NCBI GenBank assembly: GCA_039798745.1
Contig: JBDKFK010000015.1
Coordinates: forward strand, 1-31,645
Length of the DNA: 31,645 nt
Source: JBDKFK01 sp039798745
GTDB lineage: Bacteria > Patescibacteriota > Microgenomatia > UBA1406 > GWC2-37-13
Direction: 5' to 3'
The notes under the pieces are model-generated. The model did no database searches, was not told where the DNA came from, and saw only the letters and a program-made list of their open reading frames with translations. The translations under genes were made by a program, and so were the position numbers. Shown here piece by piece: positions 7,824 to 15,358 of this stretch. How positions within the stretch are numbered: position 1 is the first letter of the stretch; each line of letters begins with the position of its first letter.

Positions 7824-8213
7824 TTAATTATATCTGCCCGCGCTTGCCAGGCTTCGTCGTGTGGTCTGGTACGATTTAAAAGCATTATCCAGACTTCCGA
7901 CCGCCGCTCCTATAAACAGTCCGAAGAGCGCGGATATAAGCATAGTATCCATCGTTCCCCCTGTCGTCGCAACCATCTGTCCATATGACATGAGTATCGC
8001 GATGGTAGCTCCTGCTATTCCTCCGTAATAAGCTCCCCTTGATCCGGCATATACTATGTGTGCATCTTTGCGTGTTACCTTTTCTCTATCCTCGTGCACT
8101 GCTTCGTTCTTCATCTGTGTATAAAGATCAAGCGAACGCTTATACAATTCCACTTCATGCGCGTATTCAGCGCGCTCATGATTGGTATATGTCTGCACTG
8201 CAATTGTGTTCAT
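7824..8213 (-). CDS. Small membrane protein, glycine-rich, unknown function
   Basis: 129 residues. A charged helical N-terminal half (about 1-60, with AEYAHEVELYKRSLDLY) is followed by two hydrophobic Gly/Ala-rich segments (about 65-85 and 92-112) and a short basic tail. I do not recognise a family. The start is the ATG at 8213: AAGGGGG nine bases upstream is a good ribosome-binding site for it but would abut the GTG at 8222. This is one of the few clear Shine-Dalgarno sites in the window. It is divergent from the response regulator, with the 11-bp direct repeats between them, so it and the downstream stress protein are candidate members of that regulon. Confidence 0.7.
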   Translation of the reverse strand: MNTIAVQTYTNHERAEYAHEVELYKRSLDLYTQMKNEAVHEDREKVTRKDAHIVYAGSRGAYYGGIAGATIAILMSYGQMVATTGGTMDTMLISALFGLFIGAAVGSLDNAFKSYQTTRRSLASAGRYN

Positions 8214-8269
8214 GTAATTCACCCCCTTACCTTACGGTAACTGTTAATAATTTATATGCTAAGACAAGG

Positions 8270-8314
8270 AGTTAAGAATACAACTATAAACCAGTAAGAA
8301 GTGAGTAAGAATAC
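8270..8314 (+). promoter_or_regulatory. 11-bp-phased direct repeats upstream of the response regulator
   Basis: AAGAATAC at 8274, AAGAAGTG at 8296 and AAGAATAC at 8307: spacings of 22 and 11 bases. The last two form the tandem 11-mers AGTAAGAAGTG and AGTAAGAATAC. Direct repeats at one helical turn are the usual binding pattern of OmpR/PhoB-type regulators, and such a regulator is encoded directly downstream. On the minus strand the first copy would also overlap a possible -35 for the 8213 gene (TTCTTA, 16 bases, TATAAA). Confidence 0.6.
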
Positions 8315-8344
8315 AAAATCGTTATAGGAAATAGGCTGATTTTA

Positions 8345-8353
8345 TGATATAAT
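8345..8353 (+). promoter_or_regulatory. Extended -10 promoter of the response regulator
   Basis: TGATATAAT, an extended -10, with no good -35 at the expected place. TATAAT ends at 8353, seven bases before the ATG at 8361, so the mRNA is probably leaderless. The box covers the alternative ATG at 8352, which argues against that start. Confidence 0.65.
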
Positions 8354-8360
8354 GTCAGGT

Positions 8361-9032
8361 ATGCTAAAGAGTATTCTAGTAATAGAAGATGATGACGGCA
8401 TCCAGCAGTTTCTCAAGGAACTTCTCATTGAAGAGGGTTATTCTGTACAGATAGCTGCCGACGGAATTACTGCCCTTAACGTCCTTAAAAAAGCCACTCC
8501 TGATCTTGTAATACTTGATCTTGGTCTCCCTAACATAAGTGGTGAAACAGTCTGTATGGAAATACGCAAAACCTACCCTGAACTTCCGGTAATTATACTT
8601 ACTGCAAAAGATAGCGTAACCGATATAGTTCATGGCCTCAATATAGGAGCTGATGATTATATGACAAAACCCTTTGTCGGTGAAGAGCTTCTTGCACGAG
8701 TTCAGGCGCGTCTCAGGGACCGTGGCGAAAGCACCACCGTACTAAAAGTATCAGATCTCGAACTGAACGATAAAACACTCGAAGTTAAACGTGCAGGAAA
8801 CATAATAAAACTTACACCCCAGGAGTTTAAGCTTCTTCAATACCTTATGCATAATAAGGGACGCATATTAACACGGGATATGATACTCAATAGAATATGG
8901 CCATCTTCCTTTGAAATCGAGACCCGTGTTGTTGATGTATATATGGGATACCTTCGAAAGAAGATTGATGAGGGACAGACAAAAAAACTTCTTCACTCCA
9001 TACGCGGCTTCGGATATACAATAAAAGAATAA
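8361..9032 (+). CDS. OmpR/PhoB-family response regulator
   Basis: Two-component DNA-binding regulator of 223 residues. The receiver domain (about 1-118) has the acidic pocket VIEDDD (9-12), phospho-acceptor Asp53 in LVILDLGLP, Thr in IILTAKD and Lys in MTKPF. The C-terminal winged helix (about 127-222) shows the family pattern LTPQEFKLLQYLMHNKG, RDMILNRIWP and RVVDVYMGYLRKKID, ending SIRGFGYTIKE. The ATG at 8361 is preferred to 8352 because a -10 box covers the latter. Phased direct repeats upstream suggest autoregulation. The gene is convergent with the GAF histidine kinase, with no base between the two stops, so kinase and regulator are a likely pair in separate transcripts. Confidence 0.92.
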   Translation: MLKSILVIEDDDGIQQFLKELLIEEGYSVQIAADGITALNVLKKATPDLVILDLGLPNISGETVCMEIRKTYPELPVIILTAKDSVTDIVHGLNIGADDYMTKPFVGEELLARVQARLRDRGESTTVLKVSDLELNDKTLEVKRAGNIIKLTPQEFKLLQYLMHNKGRILTRDMILNRIWPSSFEIETRVVDVYMGYLRKKIDEGQTKKLLHSIRGFGYTIKE

Positions 9033-10199
9033 TTATACAGCTTCGGGCAATGATATCTTCATAACTGTACCTTTTGGTGAGCTCCTATAAACAGTAAGCG
9101 TACCTCCATGTTTTTCTACTATATACCGCGCCGACATAAGTCCCAGAGCCAGACCCGATCTGTGATTATCTTTTGGCTTATAAAATCCGTCAAAAATATG
9201 ATCTAGGTCTTGTTCGTGTATACCATTACCACGATCTATAACATACAAGTTGAGCAGGTTCTTCTCACTCTCGAGACGTATGGTAACCGGGTCATTTTTC
9301 CCCGAAAACTTAAGCGCGTTTTCTATAACTTTTCCTGTCGCCTGCATAAGGTGAAGTCTGTCTGCTTTGACAAGCGCGAGAGACGTAATGTCTGTCTCAA
9401 ACGTTATGTTCGTGTCTGCATAACGAATACGCTGAGTATCAATCACCGTATGGATCAACTCGACCAGGTTAACCAATGCAAAAGAATACGCTATAGATCC
9501 TGATCGGATTTTGTTTACTGTCAAAAGCTCTTCTATGATGACTGAAAATCGCTGACTTTCTTTCGCCAGCTGGTTTATCCATTTATGCTCCAGAGAATCG
9601 GACTCTTTCATTCCCATACGCCTATGTAATAGCTGTATATATCCTGTTATTGTGGTAAGCGGTGTTTTGAGTTCATGCGATGCTAAGGCTATAAATATAT
9701 CTCTTATTTCCAGTGTTCTCTTTATCTCCGCGTACATCTCCGACTTTTTTACTGCGAGACATGCCATGAGTCCGAAGAGTTTAAATGATTTCAACTCATC
9801 GCGACTAAAAACAACATTATTATTAAACGTTAATATAAGATATCCGATAACCAAATCACCATTCTTCATAGGAACAACAACCAGCGTACGAACCTGGTTA
9901 TTATAAATCTCCGGCAGATAATCTTTTAGATATCTTTCTTCCAGAACAATGGGGCCGACAATACTATTATTGGGAAATGTGGCAAGTATTGTTGAAACTC
10001 TATTAAGATCGGGGCTGGAAATAGATGAATATACTCTCTGAAGCTTTCCCTGACGAGTAAGAAGAAGGGAACCTTTTTTCGCGTTAGTCAACTTAAGTGC
10101 CTGTTTCAAAAGAGTTGAGTAGGTTTCATCATTTATCTCTGTATCCTGAGGAGCGGGCGACACGTTTGCGATGTTCTCATGTAAGGTCTTCATATGCAT
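9033..10199 (-). CDS. Soluble GAF-domain histidine kinase
   Basis: 388 residues, no transmembrane segment, so a cytosolic sensor. Residues about 25-155 form a GAF-like domain (NAKKGSLLLTRQGKL, then VRTLVVVPMKNGDLVIGYLI); the ligand is unknown. HisKA has phospho-acceptor His175 in ALASHELKTPL. The ATPase domain has the N box VIENALKFSG, the G1 box VIDRGNGI and a G2-like SGLALGLMSARYIVEKHGG. It is transcribed toward the response regulator and likely phosphorylates it. Its own promoter region (10240-10296) carries three 11-bp-phased repeats matching those upstream of the regulator. Two starts are possible (10199, 10193); neither has a Shine-Dalgarno site. Confidence 0.88.
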   Translation of the reverse strand: MHMKTLHENIANVSPAPQDTEINDETYSTLLKQALKLTNAKKGSLLLTRQGKLQRVYSSISSPDLNRVSTILATFPNNSIVGPIVLEERYLKDYLPEIYNNQVRTLVVVPMKNGDLVIGYLILTFNNNVVFSRDELKSFKLFGLMACLAVKKSEMYAEIKRTLEIRDIFIALASHELKTPLTTITGYIQLLHRRMGMKESDSLEHKWINQLAKESQRFSVIIEELLTVNKIRSGSIAYSFALVNLVELIHTVIDTQRIRYADTNITFETDITSLALVKADRLHLMQATGKVIENALKFSGKNDPVTIRLESEKNLLNLYVIDRGNGIHEQDLDHIFDGFYKPKDNHRSGLALGLMSARYIVEKHGGTLTVYRSSPKGTVMKISLPEAV

Positions 10200-10239
10200 G
10201 CATCTGCAGCAATAATTATTAACTATAAGATATAAAACA

Positions 10240-10267
10240 ATTATATGACTATAGCATGAAGCCGCAA
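10240..10267 (-). promoter_or_regulatory. Promoter of the GAF histidine kinase
   Basis: On the minus strand TTGCGG (10267-10262), a 16-base spacer and TATAAT (10245-10240). The leader would be about 35 bases. The direct repeats at 10268-10296 abut the -35 from upstream. Confidence 0.6.
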
Positions 10268-10296
10268 TAAGAATAGGGTAAGAAATGAGTAAGCAG
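10268..10296. promoter_or_regulatory. Three 11-bp direct repeats next to the kinase promoter
   Basis: Reading the plus strand, TAAGAA-like units have AAG at 10269, 10280 and 10291: exactly 11 bases apart. GTAAGAAATGAGTAAG (10278-10293) matches 15 of 16 bases with GTAAGAAGTGAGTAAG at 8294-8309 ahead of the response regulator. Position just upstream of the -35 fits an activator site; relative to the gene the orientation is opposite to that at the regulator. Confidence 0.62.
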
Positions 10297-10298
10297 TA

Positions 10299-11378
10299 TT
10301 ATGCTTTATGAGGCTTAACAGGAAGAGTGAATGAAAAGGTAGAACCTTTGTGCACGTTACTGGTGACAGACAACTCGCCCTGATGATAATTTATGATTTC
10401 GGATGATATATAAAGTCCGATTCCAAGGCCGCCTACTTTATCGGCATTCTCAGCCCGGTAAAACGGCTGAAATATTTTATCTTTAGTATTTTCAGGTACG
10501 CCAATGCCAAAATCCACTATCTCAACTTTTATATGCTTCCCCTCGCGTTCACAACGTACGATTACCTTATCTGCCCCGGGAGAGTACTTTATCGCGTTCT
10601 TAATAAGATTAGTAACAACCTGTTTCAGACGAAGTCTATCAGCTATTACCAACGTGTCAGCTTTTCCCTCCAGAACAATGCTGTGTGTTTTTATCAATGT
10701 TTTAAAATCTTCTATAATATCGCGCAGTAACTCTGCAAAATTGAAAACCTCTGGTTCATACTCTAGCATCCCGGCCTTTATCTTGGCTAAATCACGAAGG
10801 TCATTTATGATTTTAGTGATCTCATCTACTTTACTCTCTATTCTTCCCATGTAGTCTATAGCAGAGGTATCGTCGCCTTTCAGCAGGTGACGCTTTGTGA
10901 GCTGCGTAAACGCTTTTATACTCGCGAGCGGCGTTTTAAGTTCGTGGCTTGCTATGCCCAGAAACATATCTTTTTGCTGCTCAGCAAGCTTCTGTTCTGT
11001 TATGTCATGAATAATATTTACAACATACTCAACTGCACCTTTATCGTTGAAAACAGGTGACGACTGGATTATTGACCAGTGTACACTGGGACTATCTTTG
11101 TGTCTAAAACTAAGAATAGTTTTTTCATTCTTTCCTTTGAGAGCTCTTCGGCCCGGGAGCTTTGATAGCGGCACCTCGTTACCATCTTCATCTTTCAGTT
11201 CATACTGACTCAGGATATCCTGCAGCGAAGCGGATAGCAAACCTGTCGTGGTATTGAATCCCAGAAGACGCGCAGCTTCTTTATTAGCATATACCAGCTT
11301 TCCTGTAACGTCCTGTACGGTTACGCCGTCGGCGACATTATTTAAAATTACTTCAAGTTTTTTAAGTGATGGTATCAT
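10299..11378 (-). CDS. Soluble PAS-domain histidine kinase
   Basis: 359 residues without membrane segments. Residues about 5-125 are a PAS domain (VILNNVADGVTVQDVTGKLVYAN..., with a PAC-like end YVVNIIHDITEQK). HisKA has His145 in GIASHELKTPLASIKAF; the ATPase domain has the N box LIKNAIKYSP, the G1 box VDFGIGVP, the F box KIFQPFYR and G2 GGLGIGLYIS, ending TFSFTLPV. It sits eight bases after the AlkA-like gene, so the two are probably co-transcribed. TTAAGAATAC directly before its start (minus 11390-11381) repeats a 10-mer found upstream of the response regulator. No partner regulator is adjacent, so it may feed the 8361 regulator. Confidence 0.88.
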   Translation of the reverse strand: MIPSLKKLEVILNNVADGVTVQDVTGKLVYANKEAARLLGFNTTTGLLSASLQDILSQYELKDEDGNEVPLSKLPGRRALKGKNEKTILSFRHKDSPSVHWSIIQSSPVFNDKGAVEYVVNIIHDITEQKLAEQQKDMFLGIASHELKTPLASIKAFTQLTKRHLLKGDDTSAIDYMGRIESKVDEITKIINDLRDLAKIKAGMLEYEPEVFNFAELLRDIIEDFKTLIKTHSIVLEGKADTLVIADRLRLKQVVTNLIKNAIKYSPGADKVIVRCEREGKHIKVEIVDFGIGVPENTKDKIFQPFYRAENADKVGGLGIGLYISSEIINYHQGELSVTSNVHKGSTFSFTLPVKPHKA

Positions 11379-11386
11379 AAGTATTC

Positions 11387-11980
11387 TTAACTATTATCCA
11401 GACTCTTCCATAATAGTTTACACGCATAACTTCTATATGGCTTCCACGTTTTGGATATTGCTTGTATCTTGTTTTTATCATCTCTATCTACGTTATAGAG
11501 CCGTGAGACGGCAGTGCGTAGACCGAGATCTCCGACAGAGAACACATCGGGACGGTTAAACGACGACATGAGCATCATCTCTGCCGTCCATTGACCTATG
11601 CCTTTCAACTTTGTCAACTCCGCGATTATTTGCTCATCCGTCATAGTATGCATTGAGTCAAACAGCAGGTTGCCTTCATGTACAGCAAGACAGATTCCCT
11701 TTATGTATTTTATTTTTCCGTAGGACAATCCGCACGCGCGAAGAACTTCATCAGAAGTCTGAGCTATGGCACGCGCGTCAGGAAATGTACCTTGATCATA
11801 TATATTCTTGAAGCGGTTAAAAATAGTAGTTCCGGCCTTAACCGAAAGTTGCTGACTCGCAATAGAGTCGAGAAGATCAGATAATAAGGTAGTACTTGTT
11901 TTAGCTAACTGCAAAGGGTACTTCTTTACGAGTTTAGCCATAACCGGATCTTTGGAAAGGCTTTGTATTATGTCATCCAT
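11387..11980 (-). CDS. DNA-3-methyladenine glycosylase II family (AlkA-like, HhH-GPD)
   Basis: Base-excision repair glycosylase that removes alkylated purines. 197 residues is the short bacterial form, lacking the N-terminal domain of E. coli AlkA. The helix-hairpin-helix is KLKGIGQWTAEMMLM (about 124-138) and the catalytic Asp is Asp151 in DVFSVGDLGLRTA, the pattern expected for this family. The QQLSVKAG segment near 43-50 also fits (usual form 'QQISxxAA'). A minus-strand TATAAT (12000-11995) 14 bases ahead of the ATG could be its -10. The PAS kinase follows eight bases downstream, which could point to a shared stress role, though that is context only. Confidence 0.87.
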   Translation of the reverse strand: MDDIIQSLSKDPVMAKLVKKYPLQLAKTSTTLLSDLLDSIASQQLSVKAGTTIFNRFKNIYDQGTFPDARAIAQTSDEVLRACGLSYGKIKYIKGICLAVHEGNLLFDSMHTMTDEQIIAELTKLKGIGQWTAEMMLMSSFNRPDVFSVGDLGLRTAVSRLYNVDRDDKNKIQAISKTWKPYRSYACKLLWKSLDNS

Positions 11981-11994
11981 AGGGTGAGACTATA

Positions 11995-12000
11995 ATTATA
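11995..12000 (-). promoter_or_regulatory. Possible -10 of the AlkA-like gene
   Basis: TATAAT on the minus strand, 14 bases before the ATG at 11980. I find no convincing -35. Confidence 0.4.
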
Positions 12001-12032
12001 CCTTATCCTGAGCCTATCTGCTATAGGTTATG

Positions 12033-12854
12033 TCAATCTATTGATGGCAATGTATGTTCCTGTTTTGTTGATCCATGTACTTCTAATCTTGGCACCAATG
12101 GTACCAGTTGTTCAACATGTGACCAGTATTCTGCAAATTCATCAGGAGCTTTATGTTTAAACGCGCGCAGTCCTTCTATTAATTCACTTCTGAGTGTTGA
12201 AATACTGCCTGCGTGAGTTTCGTGTGCTTCATCTGCTTCAGTAGTTAAGAGTAATCCTACATATGCAGGATCGGCATTTGACCATATCCGATCAATGTTG
12301 TTCTGAAGGTCTGCATTTTTCATCATATCGGCTACCAGACCTACGGAAAGATATTTTCTGCCAAAAGGATTTTCTGTAGGACAGAGCACTTTATCAAACT
12401 CCGCTTCAGTCAGGGGCGGCTTTCCCTGAGATGCCCGTATCATATTCATAGTCTGCATCTGAGAGTCATATACCTTTCGCTGTCCGGCATCTGCTTTCAA
12501 TTTTTCTGCGAGAAACTCTGAATAGGTAAGTCCATTGGGATTATATGTAAGAGGGTCATCGATAATCGCATAAAAATCTGGTCCGAAATGTCCGGTGTCT
12601 GCCTTATCTGCGCCATATACTGGTACTACATGAAGGCCGTGTGGGGTGCCACCCTGTCTTTCGGGATTAAAGGGTCGGGCAAAAAGATATGCTCCATCTC
12701 TGGCACGGAAATCTTCAACAACTACACCTCGGTCCGGGCGTTCAAGAGCTGCGCCTGCATATTCATGCATAGCATCTACCATTGTTGCCGGATACTGTTC
12801 ATGCGCTTCGCGATTAATGTATTCTTCAAGACGTTGAGGCACTTCACCTGACAT
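12033..12854 (-). CDS. Hypothetical soluble protein
   Basis: 273 residues, acidic, no signal peptide or membrane segment; I do not recognise it. It starts MSGEVPQRLEEYINREAHEQ and contains a His/Gly-containing stretch (HGLHVVPVYGADKAD, about 72-86), a Tyr/Asp-rich segment (FYAIIDDPLTYNP) and long amphipathic helices toward the C-terminus. Length, reading-frame integrity and codon use like its neighbours argue for a real gene. It lies between an AlkA-like gene and a beta-CASP nuclease on the same strand but with gaps of about 50 bases on either side, so operon membership is open. A start without a Shine-Dalgarno site is in line with most genes here. Confidence 0.6.
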   Translation of the reverse strand: MSGEVPQRLEEYINREAHEQYPATMVDAMHEYAGAALERPDRGVVVEDFRARDGAYLFARPFNPERQGGTPHGLHVVPVYGADKADTGHFGPDFYAIIDDPLTYNPNGLTYSEFLAEKLKADAGQRKVYDSQMQTMNMIRASQGKPPLTEAEFDKVLCPTENPFGRKYLSVGLVADMMKNADLQNNIDRIWSNADPAYVGLLLTTEADEAHETHAGSISTLRSELIEGLRAFKHKAPDEFAEYWSHVEQLVPLVPRLEVHGSTKQEHTLPSID

Positions 12855-12903
12855 ATGGATTACGATAAGGAACTATTACAAACATTATCTGTATATCAGC
12901 ATA

Positions 12904-14256
12904 TCACAAATCAAAAGATTGCTGTATAGATGGTATGAACACGTCCTGTATATTAAGTTCTTTCTTTACTTTCTGACTGAACACTTCGCGTGCAGGGTTT
13001 TCTCCATGGGCAAGAAATACTTTTTTTACGCCTTTTATATCACCAAGCCACGACAAAAGTCCTGCTTGATCAGCATGAGCACTCATACCAATAGATTCTG
13101 ATACTGTAGCGTTTATATGCACAGGGTGTCCGTCAATAACAACGTCACGGGCTCCTTCGGCTATTTGCCGGCCTAGTGTCTGAACGCCCTGATACCCAAC
13201 CATCAGAAGACGCGTGGTAGGTATCGGTAGATACTCTACCGAATGTTTAAGTATTCTTCCTCCAGCCATCATTCCATTTCCTGCGATAATAACCTTAGCT
13301 CCTTCAACTTCTTTTATTTTCCGGCTTTCTCTTGATTCCTGCACCATAGAAAGCGCGGGGAAGTTGAATGGATCGTCTACTTTGGAATGTTCTGTCAGCT
13401 CTTTACTATATAACTCACGGTAACTTTCATATATTTCTGTTGCCGAGATAGCCATGGGGCTATCTAGAAAGACAGGTGTTTCGTTGCGTATTCTGCCTTC
13501 TTTTTTCAGATGATCAATTTTGTGGAGTAGTTCCTGTGTCCGGTCGAGAGAAAAAGCCGGGATAAGGAGTGTGCCGCCACTCTCTTCAACAGAATTAAAT
13601 TCGCGTTGAATAAGTGCCATAGTATCTTCTTTGGGGTGAAGCTTGTCTCCATAGGTACTTTCCATTACCACCGCATCAACGGCTCCCACAGGTTCTGTAG
13701 GTCTGACAATATCTTCGGGACTGTTACCGAGATCTCCGCTAAACACTATTGATTTAATTCCACCATATGCGCTGGTATCTCTTATTACGACACTGGCTGA
13801 ACCAAGTATATGGCCTGCATCTTTCATAGTAAGTCTAAAAGGGCCAATCGTAAACTCTTCATCATAATTAACGGCCATAACTCTTCCCAGAAGTTTTTCT
13901 ACATCATGGATGTTGTAGAGAGGAGGATTTTCTTCATGGAGAGTCATTACATGCGCGGCATCACTGAGTGTAAGCTGCGTAAGACTCGCTGTTGCTCTGG
14001 TCATATACAACCTGCCGTGATAACCGCCTCTCATAAGTATCGGCAGTCTGCCGCAGTGATCCAGATGAGCGTGAGTAAGAACAACACCGATAAGAGTACC
14101 GGGGTCAAATGACAGAGGAACATAGTTGAGCTTCTCTTCTTCTTTTGTTCCCTGATACATTCCAAGATCCACAAGAATCGATCTGCCAGAGTCACTGGTA
14201 AGAATAAATCCCGATCCGGTTACTGTACCTGCCGCACCTATAAATGTAAGTTTCAT
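12904..14256 (-). CDS. Beta-CASP metallo-beta-lactamase ribonuclease (CPSF/RNase J-type)
   Basis: RNA-processing nuclease of 450 residues. Motif 2 is THAHLDHCG (His62, His64, Asp66, His67); other metal ligands are the His in KDAGHILGSA and the Asp in VFSGDLGN. The beta-CASP insert follows (VMESTYGDKLHP, then PAFSLDRTQELL and FLDSPMA), and the C-terminal part has GNGMMAGGRILKH, SAHADQAGL and FLAHGE, as in RMMBL-type family members such as the Thermus TTHA0252 nuclease. On the minus strand TACAAT ends seven bases before the ATG, again a leaderless geometry. RNase J of Bacillus degrades self-cleaved glmS mRNA; whether this protein does so here is only a suggestion. Confidence 0.92.
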   Translation of the reverse strand: MKLTFIGAAGTVTGSGFILTSDSGRSILVDLGMYQGTKEEEKLNYVPLSFDPGTLIGVVLTHAHLDHCGRLPILMRGGYHGRLYMTRATASLTQLTLSDAAHVMTLHEENPPLYNIHDVEKLLGRVMAVNYDEEFTIGPFRLTMKDAGHILGSASVVIRDTSAYGGIKSIVFSGDLGNSPEDIVRPTEPVGAVDAVVMESTYGDKLHPKEDTMALIQREFNSVEESGGTLLIPAFSLDRTQELLHKIDHLKKEGRIRNETPVFLDSPMAISATEIYESYRELYSKELTEHSKVDDPFNFPALSMVQESRESRKIKEVEGAKVIIAGNGMMAGGRILKHSVEYLPIPTTRLLMVGYQGVQTLGRQIAEGARDVVIDGHPVHINATVSESIGMSAHADQAGLLSWLGDIKGVKKVFLAHGENPAREVFSQKVKKELNIQDVFIPSIQQSFDL

Positions 14257-14301
14257 AGTAATTATTGTATAGAATAAAACACTGATTATCTACGTGTAAC
14301 T

Positions 14302-14319
14302 ATGGTAGTATATTACCAT
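14302..14319. promoter_or_regulatory. Perfect inverted repeat at the mgtE-like gene start, possible operator
   Basis: ATGGTA-GTATAT-TACCAT: six-base arms around a six-base centre. It contains a possible -10 (TATATT, 14309-14314), lies just ahead of the ATG at 14323, and is about 45 bases upstream of the divergent nuclease gene. A dimeric repressor site is one reading. Confidence 0.4.
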
Positions 14320-14322
14320 TAC

Positions 14323-15354
14323 ATGGGACACGATAATACTAAACAAAATAACCTACCTAATAAATCAACTCACCAGCCGGAAACAGCCGCGGTGCATATG
14401 ACCAGCAATGTCCCCATTGCTTTAATAAACGAAACCATCGCGGAAGTCGAAAATACTATTCTCAAACATAGCGCTCAGTATGACACGATTCACTATATAT
14501 ATGTAGTCAACGACCAGCAGAAACTTGTTGGAGTAATGTCAGTAAAAGAGCTGTTCCGTTCACCAAAGAGTACGAAGGTAGAAAAGGTTATGAACAAGGA
14601 GATCGTGTATGTGCACCCTCATACTGATCAGGAGCATGTCGCGATGAAAGCTCTTCATAATAGAATAAAGGCCATTCCGGTTCTTGATAGAGAAAGCAAA
14701 TTGCTAGGTGTTGTGACCTCGGACAAAATACTTGAAATTCTGCATGCCGAACACACAGAAGATTTCCTGCGTATCGCGGGTGTACATACATTTCGTGACC
14801 CGGCAGTAAATATAATAAACGCATCAGCGTGGGTGCATATTAAAAAACGCTTGCCTTGGCTTGTACTCGGGCTTATGGGAGGAATCGTGGCAGCGACAAT
14901 CGTAAAACAGTTTGAGTATGTACTGGAACACAATATATTACTTGCAGCTTTTATTCCGTCTATCGTATATCTTGCTGACGCCGCGGGTACGCAAACCGAA
15001 ACTATTTTTGTACGCTCGATGGCACTGGATCATAACTTAAGTATGGTTTCCTATGTAAAACGCGAGTTAAAGGTAGGGCTGGGCATAGCGCTCTTTCTGG
15101 GAGCTCTGGCCTCGCTTATAGCATTCCTTATGCTGGGAGATTCGTTCTTTATGTATGTGATTGGCTTATCAGTGGCCGGTACTATCCTAGCGGCTACAGC
15201 GATAGCAATGTCTCTCCCCTACGCACTTACGCGCTTTAAGGTAGATCCTGCTATGGCCAGCGGCCCGTTTGCCACTGTGATAACCGATATTGTCAGCCTC
15301 GTTATTTACTTCGTTATCTCTCAGTCGCTCTTCAAACTCCTGGGACAGGGCTAA
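14323..15354 (+). CDS. MgtE-type divalent cation transporter without the N domain
   Basis: Predicted magnesium/divalent-cation channel-transporter, about 343 residues. Two CBS repeats (about 40-150; VVNDQQKLVGVMSVKEL and VLDRESKLLGVVTSDK) are followed by five hydrophobic segments with the MgtE membrane-domain pattern: LPWLVLGLMGG, PSIVYLADAAGTQTETI, ALPYALTRF-like (SLPYALTRFKVDPAMASGP) and TVITDIVSLVIYF. The usual N-terminal superhelical domain is absent, as in a subset of the family. I prefer the ATG at 14323; the one at 14302 lies in a perfect palindrome that also holds a TATATT eight bases before 14323. If 14302 is used the protein gains seven residues. It converges on secA with a four-base gap. 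Confidence 0.87.
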   Translation: MGHDNTKQNNLPNKSTHQPETAAVHMTSNVPIALINETIAEVENTILKHSAQYDTIHYIYVVNDQQKLVGVMSVKELFRSPKSTKVEKVMNKEIVYVHPHTDQEHVAMKALHNRIKAIPVLDRESKLLGVVTSDKILEILHAEHTEDFLRIAGVHTFRDPAVNIINASAWVHIKKRLPWLVLGLMGGIVAATIVKQFEYVLEHNILLAAFIPSIVYLADAAGTQTETIFVRSMALDHNLSMVSYVKRELKVGLGIALFLGALASLIAFLMLGDSFFMYVIGLSVAGTILAATAIAMSLPYALTRFKVDPAMASGPFATVITDIVSLVIYFVISQSLFKLLGQG

Positions 15355-15358
15355 TACA

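Noticed and set aside
8214..8222. GTG at 8222 as the start of the small membrane protein
   Set aside because: The AAGGGGG ribosome-binding site directly abuts it, while it is well spaced for the ATG at 8213.
8270..8314. Calling the repeats a Pho box
   Set aside because: The spacing is PhoB-like but the sequence (TAAGAA) is not the known Pho box, and no phosphate genes are present.
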